A stretch of DNA of 64,000 nucleotides. Origin: Oscheius sp. JU75 (Eukaryota; Nematoda; Chromadorea; Rhabditida; Rhabditidae). The notes under the pieces were generated by a model. The model ran no database searches. It was not told the DNA's origin and was given only the letters and a program-made list of their open reading frames with translations. Of this stretch, positions 1-12,756 are shown piece by piece; position 1 is the stretch's first letter, and the number at the start of each line of letters is the position of its first letter. The position numbers were made by a program, and so were the translations under genes. The DNA lies in NCBI GenBank assembly GCA_037178855.1, contig JASJZC010000006.1, positions 5,828,001 through 5,892,000 of the forward strand, read 5' to 3'.

Positions 1-2388
1 GAGTATATCAAGAGTACCACCGCCGAAAGATGTTACAGAATGAGCAACGGCTCAAAAGACCAACATTTGACGAGGCTGTTTTTCGCGTAGGAACATTAAT
101 ACCTCAGTAAGAAGAGCCAAAACGGCCGGTAAACACGAAGATGGCTCTCTATCAATGGCTGGGTGGCATATGGATAAGAGAAGTTCCGGTCCAGGGATCA
201 TTGGAATCTCCCGAAGGGTTCAGTCCTCGTTCCAGCAATTATTATTAAGAGATTAATGAAGCAGGAAAAAAGGTCTTTTTAGACAGAGAAGAGAGGATTA
301 AAACGGGCTGGCGGAAACAAATGTACACATAAACATGTTCATTCAGAAAATTAGAATCAAGAAGCGGACGTTACGTTGGGCTAGAGGGATATGACAGGAC
401 AATTAGCTTCGAGACGCTCGACTGCAAATACCATGTTTTGACGATGTGGCAAAGCACGTAAGTTGAGTTAGTCGTCAAACATCAGGTGAAACTTTTGCTA
501 TGAGCTAGGAATAATATGCTTATCTTCTGACGACAGACAATTAAAGTAAAAAGAATGGATGGAAATAGAACTGGATCATAGAGTTTATGCAAAACGATTT
601 TCTCCTTTCCACTCGCTGTATCTCAAATCACGAAGTTTTGGTGTTTCCCTACCAGTACTTTTTTGTACTTCAACTGTTTGAGTCTCTTCTGACTCGACTT
701 GTCCACCCTTGTCATGAATAACACTTGACAAAAAGGCTATAAAAGTCTATCAATTCGTCTGGGATTACTCTTGACTCGAGACGGACGTCTTTTGCCAATT
801 GTAAAAATAGCTGTTTGGATATCAAGGTATTAGAGCTTTGAAGAACTGAGCTCTGAGAAAGCAACTGTGATATTGTTATGTTGACCCACGTTCCAGCTTC
901 TTTGAACCCAAGGTTGCCGTGATGCTTTTGGTTCCAAAAAAGAAGCACGCGACGTTTTGAATACGAAATCCGTTTCGTAGCTAGGACGACGTGTCCCCAA
1001 CTCGAATACATTCTGACGCCACTTTGGCCTCTTTCCCTAAAATATGAGATGATGAAAGGTAAACGAGCTCAAGAGGGGGAAAAAGACTCGTAAGGGGTTC
1101 CCCTTCATCTCCGATTACAAGAATAAGAATGGGAGAACTGCCATAAGACAAACATGATGTGAGTAACTCTTTCTATGCGAGTAAGGTTTCCAAGAGTTAT
1201 GAAAAAGTGAATAAAGAAGTGTGCTGAATGCGGAAGTAGGTGTCATAAAAACAAATTGGTCACATCTCCTTCTGCCACGAGGGATATTATCTCCTTCAGA
1301 GAGCTCTCATTGTATAAAGAAAAAAGAATACATGGAAGTACGAAGGATGATTTCCTTTTAAACATCATTTTGAACACAACCTGAGTCAAAGCCAAGCTTC
1401 GGAGCCAGCTCCTGTATTGTTCGTTGTGGTATTCTTACTAGAGAGTCAGATATGCAGCTACGATTTGACCATTTCCATCGCGAAAACCAGTGGTTGTTTC
1501 TTTTCGTTAAATTTTCAATCTGATGTTGCAAAAGTGCCGCACAATATTTCAGATTCAAATGAACCAGTACTAGCAGCTGAAGCTTCTGGCGGAGCGACCC
1601 TGTCTTTTTTCATAACAGGCCACGCTGTTCGACTCTCTTCTAAAATGACTTGCCAAGTGTTTTGCCGGATAACATTTGACTCGTGCTCCAGACGAGTTTC
1701 TGTGGTGAACTCTGTTTATCTGTAACCTTGAAACAAAAGCAAAACAAAAATACTTTTCTTCAAAAAGCTAAGCAATTTAGTTCGAGTGTAATGAAGAACA
1801 GTGCAGTTCTGACTGGAGAGTCCAACGTATGTTGCTCCTGGTGTAGTAGTTTTACCTATACGTCTTGGAAAGATCATGATGGCAGATGGTCGTATTGCAA
1901 GTGGTAAACTTCGGAAAGATTGGAAAGCAAAGAAACCCAGATGCTAGAACATCCAAACCATGTTAGTCAACCCTTAAAAAAGACCGGTACATATCAGAAG
2001 AAAAAGAGAGGAAGCACAGGAAAAATTTGTACTCTTTGGTCCTGGAAGTAGCAAAGCATTCTTCTTTAGAGAGGTGTTAATCTGCATCGAATGGAAGAGC
2101 CAATTTGACTAGACTAATTCAATTGGATTAACGAGGCAAATGGGTTGTCTCTTTTAGAGATTTTCTTCGTCTTAATACTCCCATGCCTTTTGCCGGAAAA
2201 CGATTCATTATTTCACAAACAATATCTGATCCAAATGCGAGAATGTTGTTAAAAGGGGGGAAGACAAGAGAGGAGAGAGTAACACAGTTCGAAAGACACG
2301 CGGAGAGATGTGGAGGGTATTCGGAATAGAGAGTGAGAGAATATCCTATTCTTGCACATTGTATGAGAATGAGAGAAAGAGAAAGAAA
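1..2388. other. no gene seen
   Basis: No reading frame with family resemblance or convincing splice structure was found on either strand. The sequence is AT-leaning with scattered short open frames. It is the 3' flank of the nuclear receptor gene that ends at 2389 on the minus strand. Confidence 0.5.
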
Positions 2389-5300
2389 CTATTCGGTATC
2401 AGTATCATCGTCAGTCTGACCGGCGAAACGTCGCGGATTCTTGCAAATGAGAAACGGAACGTAGAACATCTTTGAGTGCAAAAGAACCGACGAGGCCGAA
2501 TGCAGTTGAGGAAGCCTGCAATTCAAAGAGGATTAGGAGTCTAATTGAAGACCTTTTGACGCATGTGTCTGTTCTTTCAAGTAAGTATTCTGGGAAGACT
2601 AGGCTTTCCAAAGGGGAATCCCAACCGAAGCCAAAGAAACAAAAATGAAATTGCTGGATTAGAGCTCTACAAGAACATTCGCTCTTTGATGTTCTTCTGT
2701 CAACCTTTTCCGTAGTATTTTTCCCTGTCTATCCGAGCGTTTCTATATTTTCATTGTCAACCGTCTCCACTCTTGAAGGTATCGTGTTTTGATACTCTCC
2801 CATTCAGTTGTCAACTCATCAACTCACCATTGAAGAATATCACTGAGACGGGCAGAATTCTCATTCTGGGTGAGATGAATCTGCAGAGCTTTTACGAACT
2901 GATCTTGAATGACTTGGACCTTCTTCACGTGACCTTCTTTCACCAGGTTATTATTTTCCAGAGCTTCTGAAAAGACTTATCAGTGAAACAAAGACTGAAT
3001 CAAAATACCAGTGGTCGTGCTGTAATGGAGAAGCGTGATTGCTTTGATGCAGACGTAAGCCTCGGCACTGATCCTCAGCTTGGAGAACGATTGCAACAGG
3101 GTCGTGAATTTCTCGACCAAGGGACCAGCCTCCCTAAAATATAAATTTAGTGAATATAGAGAATTAATACTACTTGACAACGTGTTCTAGAGGAATAGGC
3201 TTTCCCATCACGGCAGACAGTCGGGATTGGAGGAGACGAATGTTGACGGAAGAGTCGACAAACGAGACTTCTTCGTGTTCGTCTACAATTGTAGTCGATA
3301 CGTTGTCGTTGGTTCCGGAAGACACGGATGAGGCGTAGTAGCAGGCGGACAGGAGGACAAGCTCGGCCCATCTCTGGGTCAAAAGATGGGTATGAACTTC
3401 GACAGGGAGTTCCGGGTAGAAGGGAAGCATCTTAGTCCATTCCACGAGTTGCTCGACTATCTCGTCTCCAATCCGACTCAATCGTTGACAGGCCGGAGCT
3501 AGTTCTTCGTCACGGAGGGGAGAGACACGAAGTCCACGGAGATTTATCAAGCGATCGATGTGGTCCAGCTCGATCAGTTCCTAAAGGCAAGTTTGTTTAA
3601 AATAATAACCTGGTGAAAATGGAAAACAGATGGTAGAAGGGGATACAAGCTGGATAGTTCTCCAGTGTATTATTCTAACCTACAACTTTTTAGAACTTTA
3701 AAGACCGCTAGTTTGTTTTAGCATTTGTTCAACCCGTAAAGGCCTCACATAAAAATAGATTACCTGGATGAGGTTCCTGCTAGTAATCCTCGGTTCCCTG
3801 TCACAGACGCGCTTCGGCGTCGTCTCTTCAGTTGCCGGGGCAGCCGTGGACGGCGTCTCGATATCGGACTCCATCTGCCTCATCTTCTTGTACTTCATCT
3901 TGTACATGCTGTAGATGGCGCTGCCGTTCCTTCCACCCGGCATTCTGTCCTCACGAACGGCTGAAAAATAGGCGTTTAGTTATGAGTAAGATTAATGTGT
4001 GAGGTAATCGTTGTCAACGAGATATGTCAACAATCACATCCGTAGTTCCCGGAAAGGCGGAATAACAATATGGGGGCTAAAAACAATGACTATAAGGCGC
4101 GAAAATATAAAACGGAGAGTGAGACTGAGCTCACACGGCGATGCCTGATTAGAGCAGGTATTCGTCACATAATGAGCAATTAGTCGACGGGTTTGAGCCG
4201 TGACAACAATCAGCCAATGAATCAGGGCTAACGACGATAAACAGAGGTAGATAGAAAGGTTACTCACCTTCGAGTACCATTCCTTCTTGCAGACACTTCT
4301 GGAAGCGGCAGTACTGGCACCTGCAAGCTTTCATTTCACTTTGTAACTTTCAGTTTTTTGTACAGAAGGAGTAAAAGTTAAGGAGAAATGTTTGACGGCA
4401 ATCAAAAATAATACTTACCGATTCCTCTTTTCTTTGTCGACGATACAATTGGACGATCCTCCAACACAGATGTAGGTCCTCTTGTTCTGAACGGTCCGCT
4501 TGAAGAAGCCCTTGCACCTGCAAAGAGACGAAATGAAATCGGGCAGTGGGAAAGCAGCACAAAGGGACACACAGCCAATAATACAGCCATATATGTGGTT
4601 CTGTTGGGCTGGAGAGGGAGAATGCGAGACGATTAATATGCTCATAAATCCCATTGAAATCTATTGTTGAAGGACTCGTTATTGGAACACGGAAATAAGG
4701 GATCGGCCTCGGGAACGACCTCACATTTGCAGCTGGCTAACACGTAACCTTGGTAGAGGGCCCTTTTCGGAAGGCGTCGACAGCTGGACCAAGCCCCTGC
4801 GGGACAAGGTCGTGTCAACACCTGCTCCCGGAGTCGAGATGATTTGGAAGAGGGTCTAGTGACCAGTAAACTCTTCTTCTCGACTCGTCCCATCGACCTT
4901 GGCTGTGCACTTTTGGCGGCCACTGCAGTTTGTGTGGGTTTCCAAAACCGTGCTTTGAAACCAGACGTTTTTGAATCCTTGTGAGTATTTCTTAAGGAAA
5001 TCTTGAAAGAAAACTAAATGTTCTATCAAAAGACCTGCTCGGTAGAAATAATTTAGGTCTATAGAGTTCGAGGCTGTGAGACTAAGAGCAATAGACCTAA
5101 GGGGCAAGCTGTCAAAAGATATTGTTTCACTCACGGTGTAAAAGCTATAGATACCAAACAGTCTCAGCAGACCTTAAATATAGACACTCTGGTCACAGCC
5201 CTCCCCCATATCATTCGAGTCACGACTATGACTCTTCTGATTCATAGAAACAACTTAAAATAGCAACTTTTCTGCTAGAAGCTGTGAATAGGACGAAAAG

Positions 5301-7554
5301 AACGAGGAGAGGGAATGAGGACCGACTGACCGAGAGCGCACGAGAGTGTCCACCTAGAGCTGGGGCAGTTGGCTGGCAGCCGCAGACACTAAGGTCGCGG
5401 CCCAGTTCGCACTCACTGACAGCACCGCAATTTAATCGTAACACAGGCATTGAGCATGGAAAGGAAAGTATCAAAGAAGACGAAGATCACAACGGATCTC
5501 GGGCGTGGGAAAGGATGGCGCGCGCCAAATCTTTGATCCGCCGTCATGAGCCGAACAGAAGAGAGTCATCGAAAAGATAGTACCCAAAAAAGGCGAAAAG
5601 ACAGCATCTGTCGACTTTTTCTCGCAAAAAACGATTGATGACGGGAGAGAAGACGCAGAGAGAGAGGCTGCTGCGAAATAGAGAGGAAGGTGAAAAACTG
5701 GCCTACGCAGTCGATTACAGTGTTACTGGTTGTGTTTGGCAGTCAGGCATTTCGGAAAAGATACGTCACGAAGATTCCGTTACGGGAGTCTCGTTGACAT
5801 ACAGGCAAAATGACCTCGCAAAGAACAAAGACGACCCTGTACCACCTCGTACTAATGACTCTCTTCTCATGACATTACCATCCAAAGGGAGCCCGTCGAG
5901 AACTCGGACCAATAAAGTAGTAATGAGGAACACACTGTATTTTTAAGCTTTTAACTACAACGCGGTGCAAAATTATAGGGCCACCCAACTATATTGTATC
6001 CTTTCCAGATAACTTTCGAAGCTGTAAGTTACTTTTTCAGGTCTGTTGATGTCCGAAAGAGTTGAAATACTACACCTTTACAAAACAGTAAGGGACACAG
6101 AAATGTGGTGAATACTGAATGGTCTCTTCAATATATGGTCAGCTCTCTAGACATAATATACTCTTGAAGATTGTTGACAAACTTTCGTGTGTGGTTAATA
6201 CGTCAAAACATTCCCATAATCTGGATGCTTCGAGTAGGTTTTAATCGTCTTTAAGAACAAGACTCTCTGATTTTCATCAGCTGATGGCTCTGATCCCTAC
6301 TTTCAACACAGATTTTCGAACAAGGGCAGCCTCCACACTGTTGTCCTTTTAACAACTGCCTGGCCTTGTGCTTGACCGTCACAGTCACCAGCACGGTCCG
6401 GATCAGTTCAAAACGGGGGCCCGCGAATGGGGCCAAGTTCACGCGTGTTGAAAGTGCGAAAGTGAAATTGGGGTCAGCAGTGCGCTCCATAAATCGAAAG
6501 TGAGATCGCATCCAAATCCTCCCGACCCGACCGGCGGATGAAGGTCATTTTGCGCGCGCAAGAGAGAAGAAAAGCGCGAAAGCGAAATGATTTCACTGGG
6601 TGAAGGTCGTCTCGGAGATCCATGAGAAAATGCAAAACTGACCCTTCACAAGTATAGATTCCATAATGGAGCCCAGAAGAACGATCACCGCAAATGCTGC
6701 ACAAGATACAATCGTCTTCGAGCTGAACATACTTTTTGTTTTTGAAAAAAAAGAAACTGGACCTTGAGAGGAAGATCTGAGCTCCGATCCGAAATGGTCA
6801 AGCTTTCTGCTTCAGAAGAAAGAGTGGACGCGGAGGTAGGAACTGCTCCGACTGGCACAAACGGTCGCCATGGAGAGCTCTTGACCGAGAAAGCCTCTGT
6901 TGTACTGTGCGCCGGGGCGATTATCGTACTGCAAATGGAAATATCAAGGTCTCTCGAGAGTAAACAGTAGGGCTTCTAGTTGTGGCAAAAGCCTACAACT
7001 AACTGTTTCAAACACATCTTCAATTATGAGATCCTCTTTTTAGTGCTCGATACTCACGGTAAATCGGGCAAGCTTTGTTTTTTTTTTTCTTATAGAACAC
7101 TGATAATCCCAGTCAACGACCAGGGTAAGGCTGAGAGCATTCAGGAGTGCCAAAGAGTTGGAACCCTCAGGTACTCTGAGTCTCTAAGCCTCATTACTTC
7201 ATTGAACACGCAACCGTCTTGCATGAGATTTCGTTTTTTATCAAAGATTTAGATATTTCAAACTAGGCCGACGAGTTCGGAGCAGTAAGGTGTGTCCGCT
7301 GTTCAAAACTAGCGAAGAGGTATAGTAACCCACCTCGTACTCGGTCGTATGACTCCCGGAGAACTCCATTGACTCGAGCCAGTAAAAACAGGTGTCGGCC
7401 GTTGAATAACAGGCCTCAATGTCGGTGCCAAACTGCACAAATAGAGCTGATACAAGGCTAGACCCTCATCAGATGTAACAGGCCGAATCGGCGTCGGCTG
7501 CGCAATCGGAGGGTCCGAGCGGAGCCGACGGAGCACGCCCGGACGACAGTCCAT
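2389..7554 (-). CDS. nhr-91: nuclear hormone receptor, NR6A/HR4 (NHR-91)-like
   Basis: Ligand-regulated or orphan transcription factor acting in the nucleus. Exons (minus strand, last to first): 2389-2515, 2828-2966, 3009-3133, 3174-3580, 3764-3960, 4268-4320, 4419-4517, 6643-6722, 6763-6928, 7334-7554, giving 537 residues with all phases matching. The first ~129 residues are Pro/Ser-rich. The C4 zinc-finger domain follows (about 134-205): [14 protein letters not shown], the P-box CEGCKGFFKR, then CQYCRFQKC. The C-terminal extension [10 protein letters not shown]...Y is the signature I know from Drosophila HR4 and GCNF. The ligand-binding domain ends in KMFYVPF and KNPRRF. The ATG lies 17 bases after a TTTCAG acceptor, which suggests trans-splicing. 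A 2.1-kb intron splits the first zinc finger from the P-box. The subfamily call rests on memory of the RMPGGRN box, not on an alignment. Confidence 0.9.
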
Positions 7555-8895
7555 CAACCAAGGAGCCTCAGCTGAAACGAAGAAGGTGACGGCTATCAGT
7601 TGAGGACAAGCAAACAAAGTGTGGGGCTGGTAAAGGACAGTTAGCGACGACCCCCGGACACTTTGATCGAGAGCGGCGTTGATTATTTTCGACAAAAATT
7701 TCTTCTTAAATAAAAAAATAGAATGAGTGGAAAGAGATGAGACAAAAAAGCCCCCTACATTAACGAGTCGTCTAGAATAGAACGTCTTTTCCACTTGAAG
7801 GGTCATCAAAAGTTAATAGTCACTCTTTTCCCGAGAAAAGGGAAGTTGACTGTGGGGGCTTATTCTTGATTGGCTTAGGATTTGAGGCGGAAATCTGAAG
7901 AGATGATGAAAAAGAACACAAAGAGAATTTGCAGGAGGAAAGGGCACCAAGGAGAGATTGAAAACAGAGAACGAAAGTGACGGTCCTCGTGGGACTAATG
8001 GTCTGTAGCAAAAAGTGCCTCTCCTGGAAGGGAGGTCCACGTTTCGGGGGTCGTTGAGGCGAATCTGGGTGACGGTCGTGGAATAGTGGGTCAAACCTTG
8101 AAATTATGGAAAGGATTGCGCGATCGCTCTCCTCTCTCTCTCTCCGTACGCGCTCTGCGCTCGCGACATACTGCCCTAGCCGATCCAGGCGCTCTCAAAT
8201 GGGGGCCAGAAGGTCGCGAAGATTTCAGCAGCAAAACGAAATGAAAGCGGCATGGCGACAGCTGGCCCGAGGGCGAATCATTCAGTGTACGTGGCTCGTT
8301 TCGGGACTGACCTTCGAGTATGGCACGATCTGGTCGGAGAGAACAGGGCAAAACCTTATTAGTGGATTCGCATCAGATCCTATTGCTTCAATTTCTGTTT
8401 ATTCTCATTCTCAGTTGGTATACGGTATGTATTTGTGACTGCGGATCGATCAGTGTGAGAACATCGTCATGTAACTAAGCTAATCAGAGGAACTGAAACT
8501 GGCTGCATTTCCAAACAACTTCGCTTCTAAACCTACGTTCAATTGATCCTCCGCAAAATTTGAAATATTTAATTGCTGAGTTACTGTAGTTTTGAAAGAG
8601 TGAAGCCTGCTACTTTCAAGTTCAAATCCTCTAGACAATTCAAGGACAAAATTCAAACACTTGTCCTTTGAGTCCATCTTCATATTTCGCTGTTTCGAAT
8701 GTCCGTCGTCCGTGACTGTTACTCTCATTGGACACCGCCTGTCACCCGGTCACTGTTGGCGACAAGGACACCCAGACGAACAAAGAAGATACTCCGGAGA
8801 GAAGATAACGTCGTCCCACTTGATGGCTTCCTTCGGAAAAATGAGGCTAATCGTTTTTTTAAAGATATACTTCTTTATTCGCAATTATGAGATCA
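7555..8895. other. intergenic region, no gene supported
   Basis: This lies upstream of the nuclear receptor and downstream of the MAM gene, both on the minus strand. A GC-rich stretch at about 8100-8330 holds overlapping frames on both strands, but these are low-complexity Arg/Ser-rich translations with no splice logic. It could contain receptor promoter or 5' leader sequence. I found no TATA box worth calling. Confidence 0.4.
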
Positions 8896-10864
8896 TTAAA
8901 GTTGGGAGCAGAAGGGGCGTCTCGATTCGTCCACAATCATCCATTCATCCACTCCAACATAGTTATTTGGAGCCAGTTCACGTATTTCAAAAGCAATCTG
9001 GAAGTTTTTACTTGCAAACAAAACGAGAAATGGTTACATAATCGTATTGGCCTTGGCTCAAGTCACGACCCTCTCGGAACCATCTTCGAGCATCTTTGTT
9101 GATTCTCGGAGCCTGAACTTTGAATAGCGGCAATTTCTCAGCGTTCAAACCTCAAACAAGAGTTCTTCTTCTGTAGTTCCCGCCCTCTTGGCCAGCAATC
9201 TGAATACAGAAGCTTTGTCAACCTTGTGGTACGAGAAAACGAAGAGAGCATTTCGGTCCAAATAGAAAGGAGCTGTTGAGAGCCTTCGGAAGACCAAAGG
9301 CCCGTCAGCGAAGGCGAAGTAGCCTTCTGAAAACGAGACTATAAGCCATACTTTATGAAAAGTAGTCGAGACCTTCATATTCTTTTATCCCAAAAAACTG
9401 CCTACCCTTGTTGAATGGAAGTTGGGAAGCGTCTCCCTTGATTCCAGTCAAAGGATTTCCAATGGCTGTTTTCGAAATTCTCCACTTGGAGTCAATTGCA
9501 AATTGGACACAGGGCTGACTCTCGTTGAAGGAGCAAGTCAAGGCTTCACAAGCAGCCAAAACAGCTGGAGGCTCGTCCGAAGCCAGCCCGTTGTTCATTG
9601 CAGCCATCTCGTTCAGTTCCGAGCTGACCGCGGAAGTGTCCTGTCGGATCTGAGCACTGTTCTCAAAAGAGTTTTCAGCTAGAACTGTGTTTGGAAGCGG
9701 GCCTCTTTTCTGAAGTAAAATGTTTTCTTTGTCAGGATAGCGCACCGATGGATTCATTTTGAAACTCCAAGCCTTTGGAGCAGTGCTGACTCTCTCTTCC
9801 ATTTCAAGATTTCGGACTCCAAGAGTTGGGAACAATGTTGCTGGAGAATCTCTCGGGGACAGGACTTCGAGCTGCTCGTTCGTCTAGAAATATTCAACAG
9901 TATACCGATAAAAAGCTAAGATTAAGTTTGAGCATACCATTAAAACTAAAATTTACCGAAGCTGCAGTGTCTGGTGCTTCCGGAGGACACATGGATGCCT
10001 CGTATTCCAGACTATCGACAATAGCGAATCCTCCTTGTAAGTTTACAGCTCTGAAAACAAAATTGTCCGAAACGATGTAGACCTGAAACTGATTGCCTTC
10101 AAATGATACAACGAGAAAACCTGAAAAGGAGTTCGGCCCTGATCAGGGATTTGGACTATAGCCGGACCAGGATCTCCATTTTCAATGGCGGGCGAGCAGT
10201 ACGAGAACTCTGGGAATGGTCGACTGACAGGCTTCGTACATGCCTTCAGGCGGACCTCTGGAGACGTCCAATACCTAAACCAGACTAGTTTAGAATTGTG
10301 CTCACAATTTACATGAATCTTAAGAGTCCTGGTCCATTCTGACAAGCAATCTGGTCACTGACAAGAATGGCTTTGGCTGTAGCCACTTGAACGGTATCTG
10401 TAGCCACAATAGCATAACTCCCGTCCGGATAGACATTCGTTCCTGTGGCTACTTGAAGCCGACCCTGGTCCAAATGTCCGGAGCCCTGAAACTTCTCTTA
10501 CTTTCGCAAACACTAGTTCTACCTGAAACCAATCCAACTCGTCCACAAACAGTCCTTCCATGTTTCTCCATCTACAAGTGTTATCGAATTCTTCGCAATT
10601 CAGCTGATCTGCTGAAGTGATCGGCGGGTTCGATGAGGTTCCAAGAGCCAAGGAGCCTCCAGAAGTACCCAGAAGAGTGCTTTGACCACGAGCTCTTGCC
10701 GATCCTGCAGTGCCAGTACCCTGAGGAACTCCTATGGTTCCCATGTTTCCAACAAAGTTGTCCATGGAGAAGGGACTGCATGACTCTGATAGTGATCACA
10801 TTTTTATTGTATAAGTCGGCTTACCTGTTATCCTGAACAGGAGCAGAATGAGGATGATGTACAT
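8896..10864 (-). CDS. secreted protein with two MAM domains
   Basis: Extracellular adhesion-type protein of unknown partner. Exons (last to first): 8896-8997, 9038-9112, 9151-9326, 9406-9883, 9957-10082, 10121-10274, 10313-10485, 10523-10785, 10825-10864; 528 residues. It opens with a hydrophobic signal peptide (MYIILILLLF). The first MAM domain begins at LNCEEFDNTCRWRN and includes LRFMYWTSPEVRLK. The second begins at LTCSFNESQPCVQF and runs through a KDARRWFREG segment to VGVDEWMIVDESRRPFC just before the stop. Paired cysteines and the closing DEW/DE motif are typical of MAM folds. No transmembrane segment follows, so it should be secreted. The ATG sits 2 bases behind a TTCAG acceptor. Confidence 0.85.
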
Positions 10865-11351
10865 AGCTGAATGAAAGCTTGAGAAGGGTTCAGAGACTTT
10901 GGAAGAATGGGTTTAGCTCTAGTGCAGGAGCGATACAAAGTTACAAACTCGGTAGAAAAACGTGTTAAACTTGAAATAAAACAGCAGTCGAGCGACCACG
11001 AGCTCGAAGTTTTGACAGACTACCAGAGCGACTCGTGTCTCGCGTGGCTCTTGAACCGAAGAAGTGCGTTCAGTAATATGGGCGTGCGAGTATTTATTGT
11101 CAACTAGTACTTCCTCCGGTCACTCTTCTTTGTGGGGGAGTTCTAGTGGAAAGGAATGTGACGCGTCGGAAAGAAGCAAAAAAGAGACTAGCCGACTGTG
11201 GGACACATCGTTCGGCACATTTGGAGAGAAAAGAACAAGTAGAACTGGTCACTAGACAAATATTTGACCGGCTAGAGGCGAGATTTCGCCCTCCTCACGC
11301 CTCCTCATCCGATTTGGAATTTATGTCAAAATAATGCTGTTTATTGTTATT
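10865..11351. other. intergenic region, no gene seen
   Basis: About 490 bases between the MAM gene start and the 3' end of the first saposin-like gene, all on the minus strand. It carries the polyadenylation signal of the saposin-like gene at 11340-11345. I see nothing else. Confidence 0.5.
11340..11345 (-). terminator. polyadenylation signal of saposin-like gene A
   Basis: AATAAA on the minus strand, 7 bases past the stop codon of the gene at 11352-11885. The position is very close to the stop, which suggests a very short 3' UTR. Confidence 0.6.
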
Positions 11352-11885
11352 TTAGAGCTTGGGAGAAATACTCGGCTTGTCACAGAAGTCAATTTCTTGG
11401 CAGGAGGTGCGGGGATCGGCATCGGTCGTGATGAAGTGGTCGAAGTCATTCTCGTACTAATCATATGATTTTTGTAAAAAAAAAAAGTTTAGGTTACCTG
11501 CTGGAAGTACTTGACACACTCATTCTTTAAATGGCCAAGAGGAGAACAAAGCCAGTTGGTCTCGTTGTTAAACCAGTTGTTGAAGTTTCCGATGGCGTTG
11601 TTCTCGCCGTTCTAAACAGGATATTTCTGTCACTAAAAAATGGAATTTTTTAAGCGGTTTACAGGGTTTAATTGGAAAGCGTTTACAGAGCGTGAGTCTT
11701 GTACAAGCGACTCTGCTTGACATACACGTATCCTGGGGACAGCTTACAGTGATGAGGTCGATGCAAGGTCTGCACAGGAGTCCATTAAGGAGAGCAGCCT
11801 GTCCGCTGGTGATAGATCCGGGAACAATAAAGGCGATGGAGACCACAATCAGAGCCGCTAGAAAGACCGCACGAGGAGAAATCAT
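11352..11885 (-). CDS. secreted saposin-like protein A
   Basis: Small secreted protein of the saposin-like (SPP) type, a fold whose known members bind or disturb membranes. The exact role is unknown. Exons: 11352-11456, 11498-11611, 11748-11885; 118 residues. A signal peptide (MISPRAVFLAAL...) is followed by CRPC, a central Asn-rich helix (NFNNWFNNET) and four further cysteines, giving the six-cysteine layout C..C/C/C/C/C of a saposin domain. It is a close paralog of the next gene upstream (12117-12473), sharing the pattern LLxGxxCxPCIxLIT then NGEN. The ATG follows a TTACAG acceptor by 3 bases. It differs from its neighbour by having a second intron. Confidence 0.75.
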
Positions 11886-12116
11886 TTTCTGTAAATGTAT
11901 TTGTTGACCAAAAAGATAAAAGAATGGGAAGAGCAACACGAAGTCGTTACTTTGGGACACTGCTTATCACTCCTCGCCTTACCGGAGTCTACGTGGACCG
12001 GATTGGAAGACGAAGTTCGAGAGCGATAACTCCGAGGAGATGGGAACAAAGTTCCGGTAGCTGATTCGAATAAACACTTTTTATTCGAGGTAGTTACAAT
12101 AAAAAAGATAAGGTTT

Positions 12117-12473
12117 TTATTTATCACACATGTCCAGGTCCGCGCAAGCGAGTTTGGGCTCGGCTTTGGTGTCGATAAGGTGGTTGATCTCTTCCTCCTT
12201 GATCATAAAATAACTCTGGCACTCCGTTTTCAGGAATCCTAATCCAGAACAGACCTTGTCTGTCTCGTTCTTAAACCAACTGTCAAAGTTTCCTTCTTCT
12301 CTATTCTCGCCGTTCTAAATTTACTGATTAAAAGTCAATTGGAAGTCAGTTACAGTGATCAGTTGAATACAGGGCTGACACATCGCTCCGTGAAGAAGAG
12401 CATCTTCTCCTCTAGGAATCACATTGGTTATGGAAATGGCAACGAGGGCCATAAGAGCGACAAGGGAACGCAT
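12117..12473 (-). CDS. secreted saposin-like protein B
   Basis: Tandem paralog of the saposin-like gene at 11352-11885. Exons: 12117-12314, 12354-12473; 105 residues. The signal peptide (MRSLVALMALVAISI) is followed by MCQPCIQLIT, NGEN, SWFKNETDKVCSGL and a closing CADLDMC. It has the same six-cysteine spacing as protein A but lacks the second intron found there. The stop codon is embedded in an AATAAA hexamer on the minus strand (12116-12121), so the 3' UTR must be minimal if that signal is used. The ATG is 2 bases behind a TTCAG acceptor. The two genes are 231 bases apart on the same strand, so they could be co-transcribed or simply a recent duplication. Confidence 0.75.
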
Positions 12474-12756
12474 AGCTGAAATTGTGTTGGGAACGTCTAT
12501 GACATTATGAGTAGAAAGAGATAGTCGAAAAGAGGAAGTGTGTTGACGCCGGCCGATAAAAAATGATTCACGGGAGATCTAGACAGAAATCACGAGACCG
12601 GATGCGAACAAACGACAGAGCTTAGCTCCTCTAGTACCCCCTTATCGTGGTTCCTCTTATCATATGGCTTCTGCTAAAAGACAAAGAAGAACTTTCTCGA
12701 CTAGAGAACTTTGATATCATCTTCATGAGTTTGCCATTTCGAATTCAGGACAGCTG

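Noticed and set aside
3170-3371. Alternative minus-strand frames overlapping the nuclear receptor exon
   Set aside because: They are shadows of the 3174-3580 exon, which carries the recognisable ligand-binding domain.
5284-5946. Plus-strand open frames inside the nuclear receptor intron
   Set aside because: Purine-rich, Arg/Glu-biased translations without splice sites or similarity; judged chance open frames.
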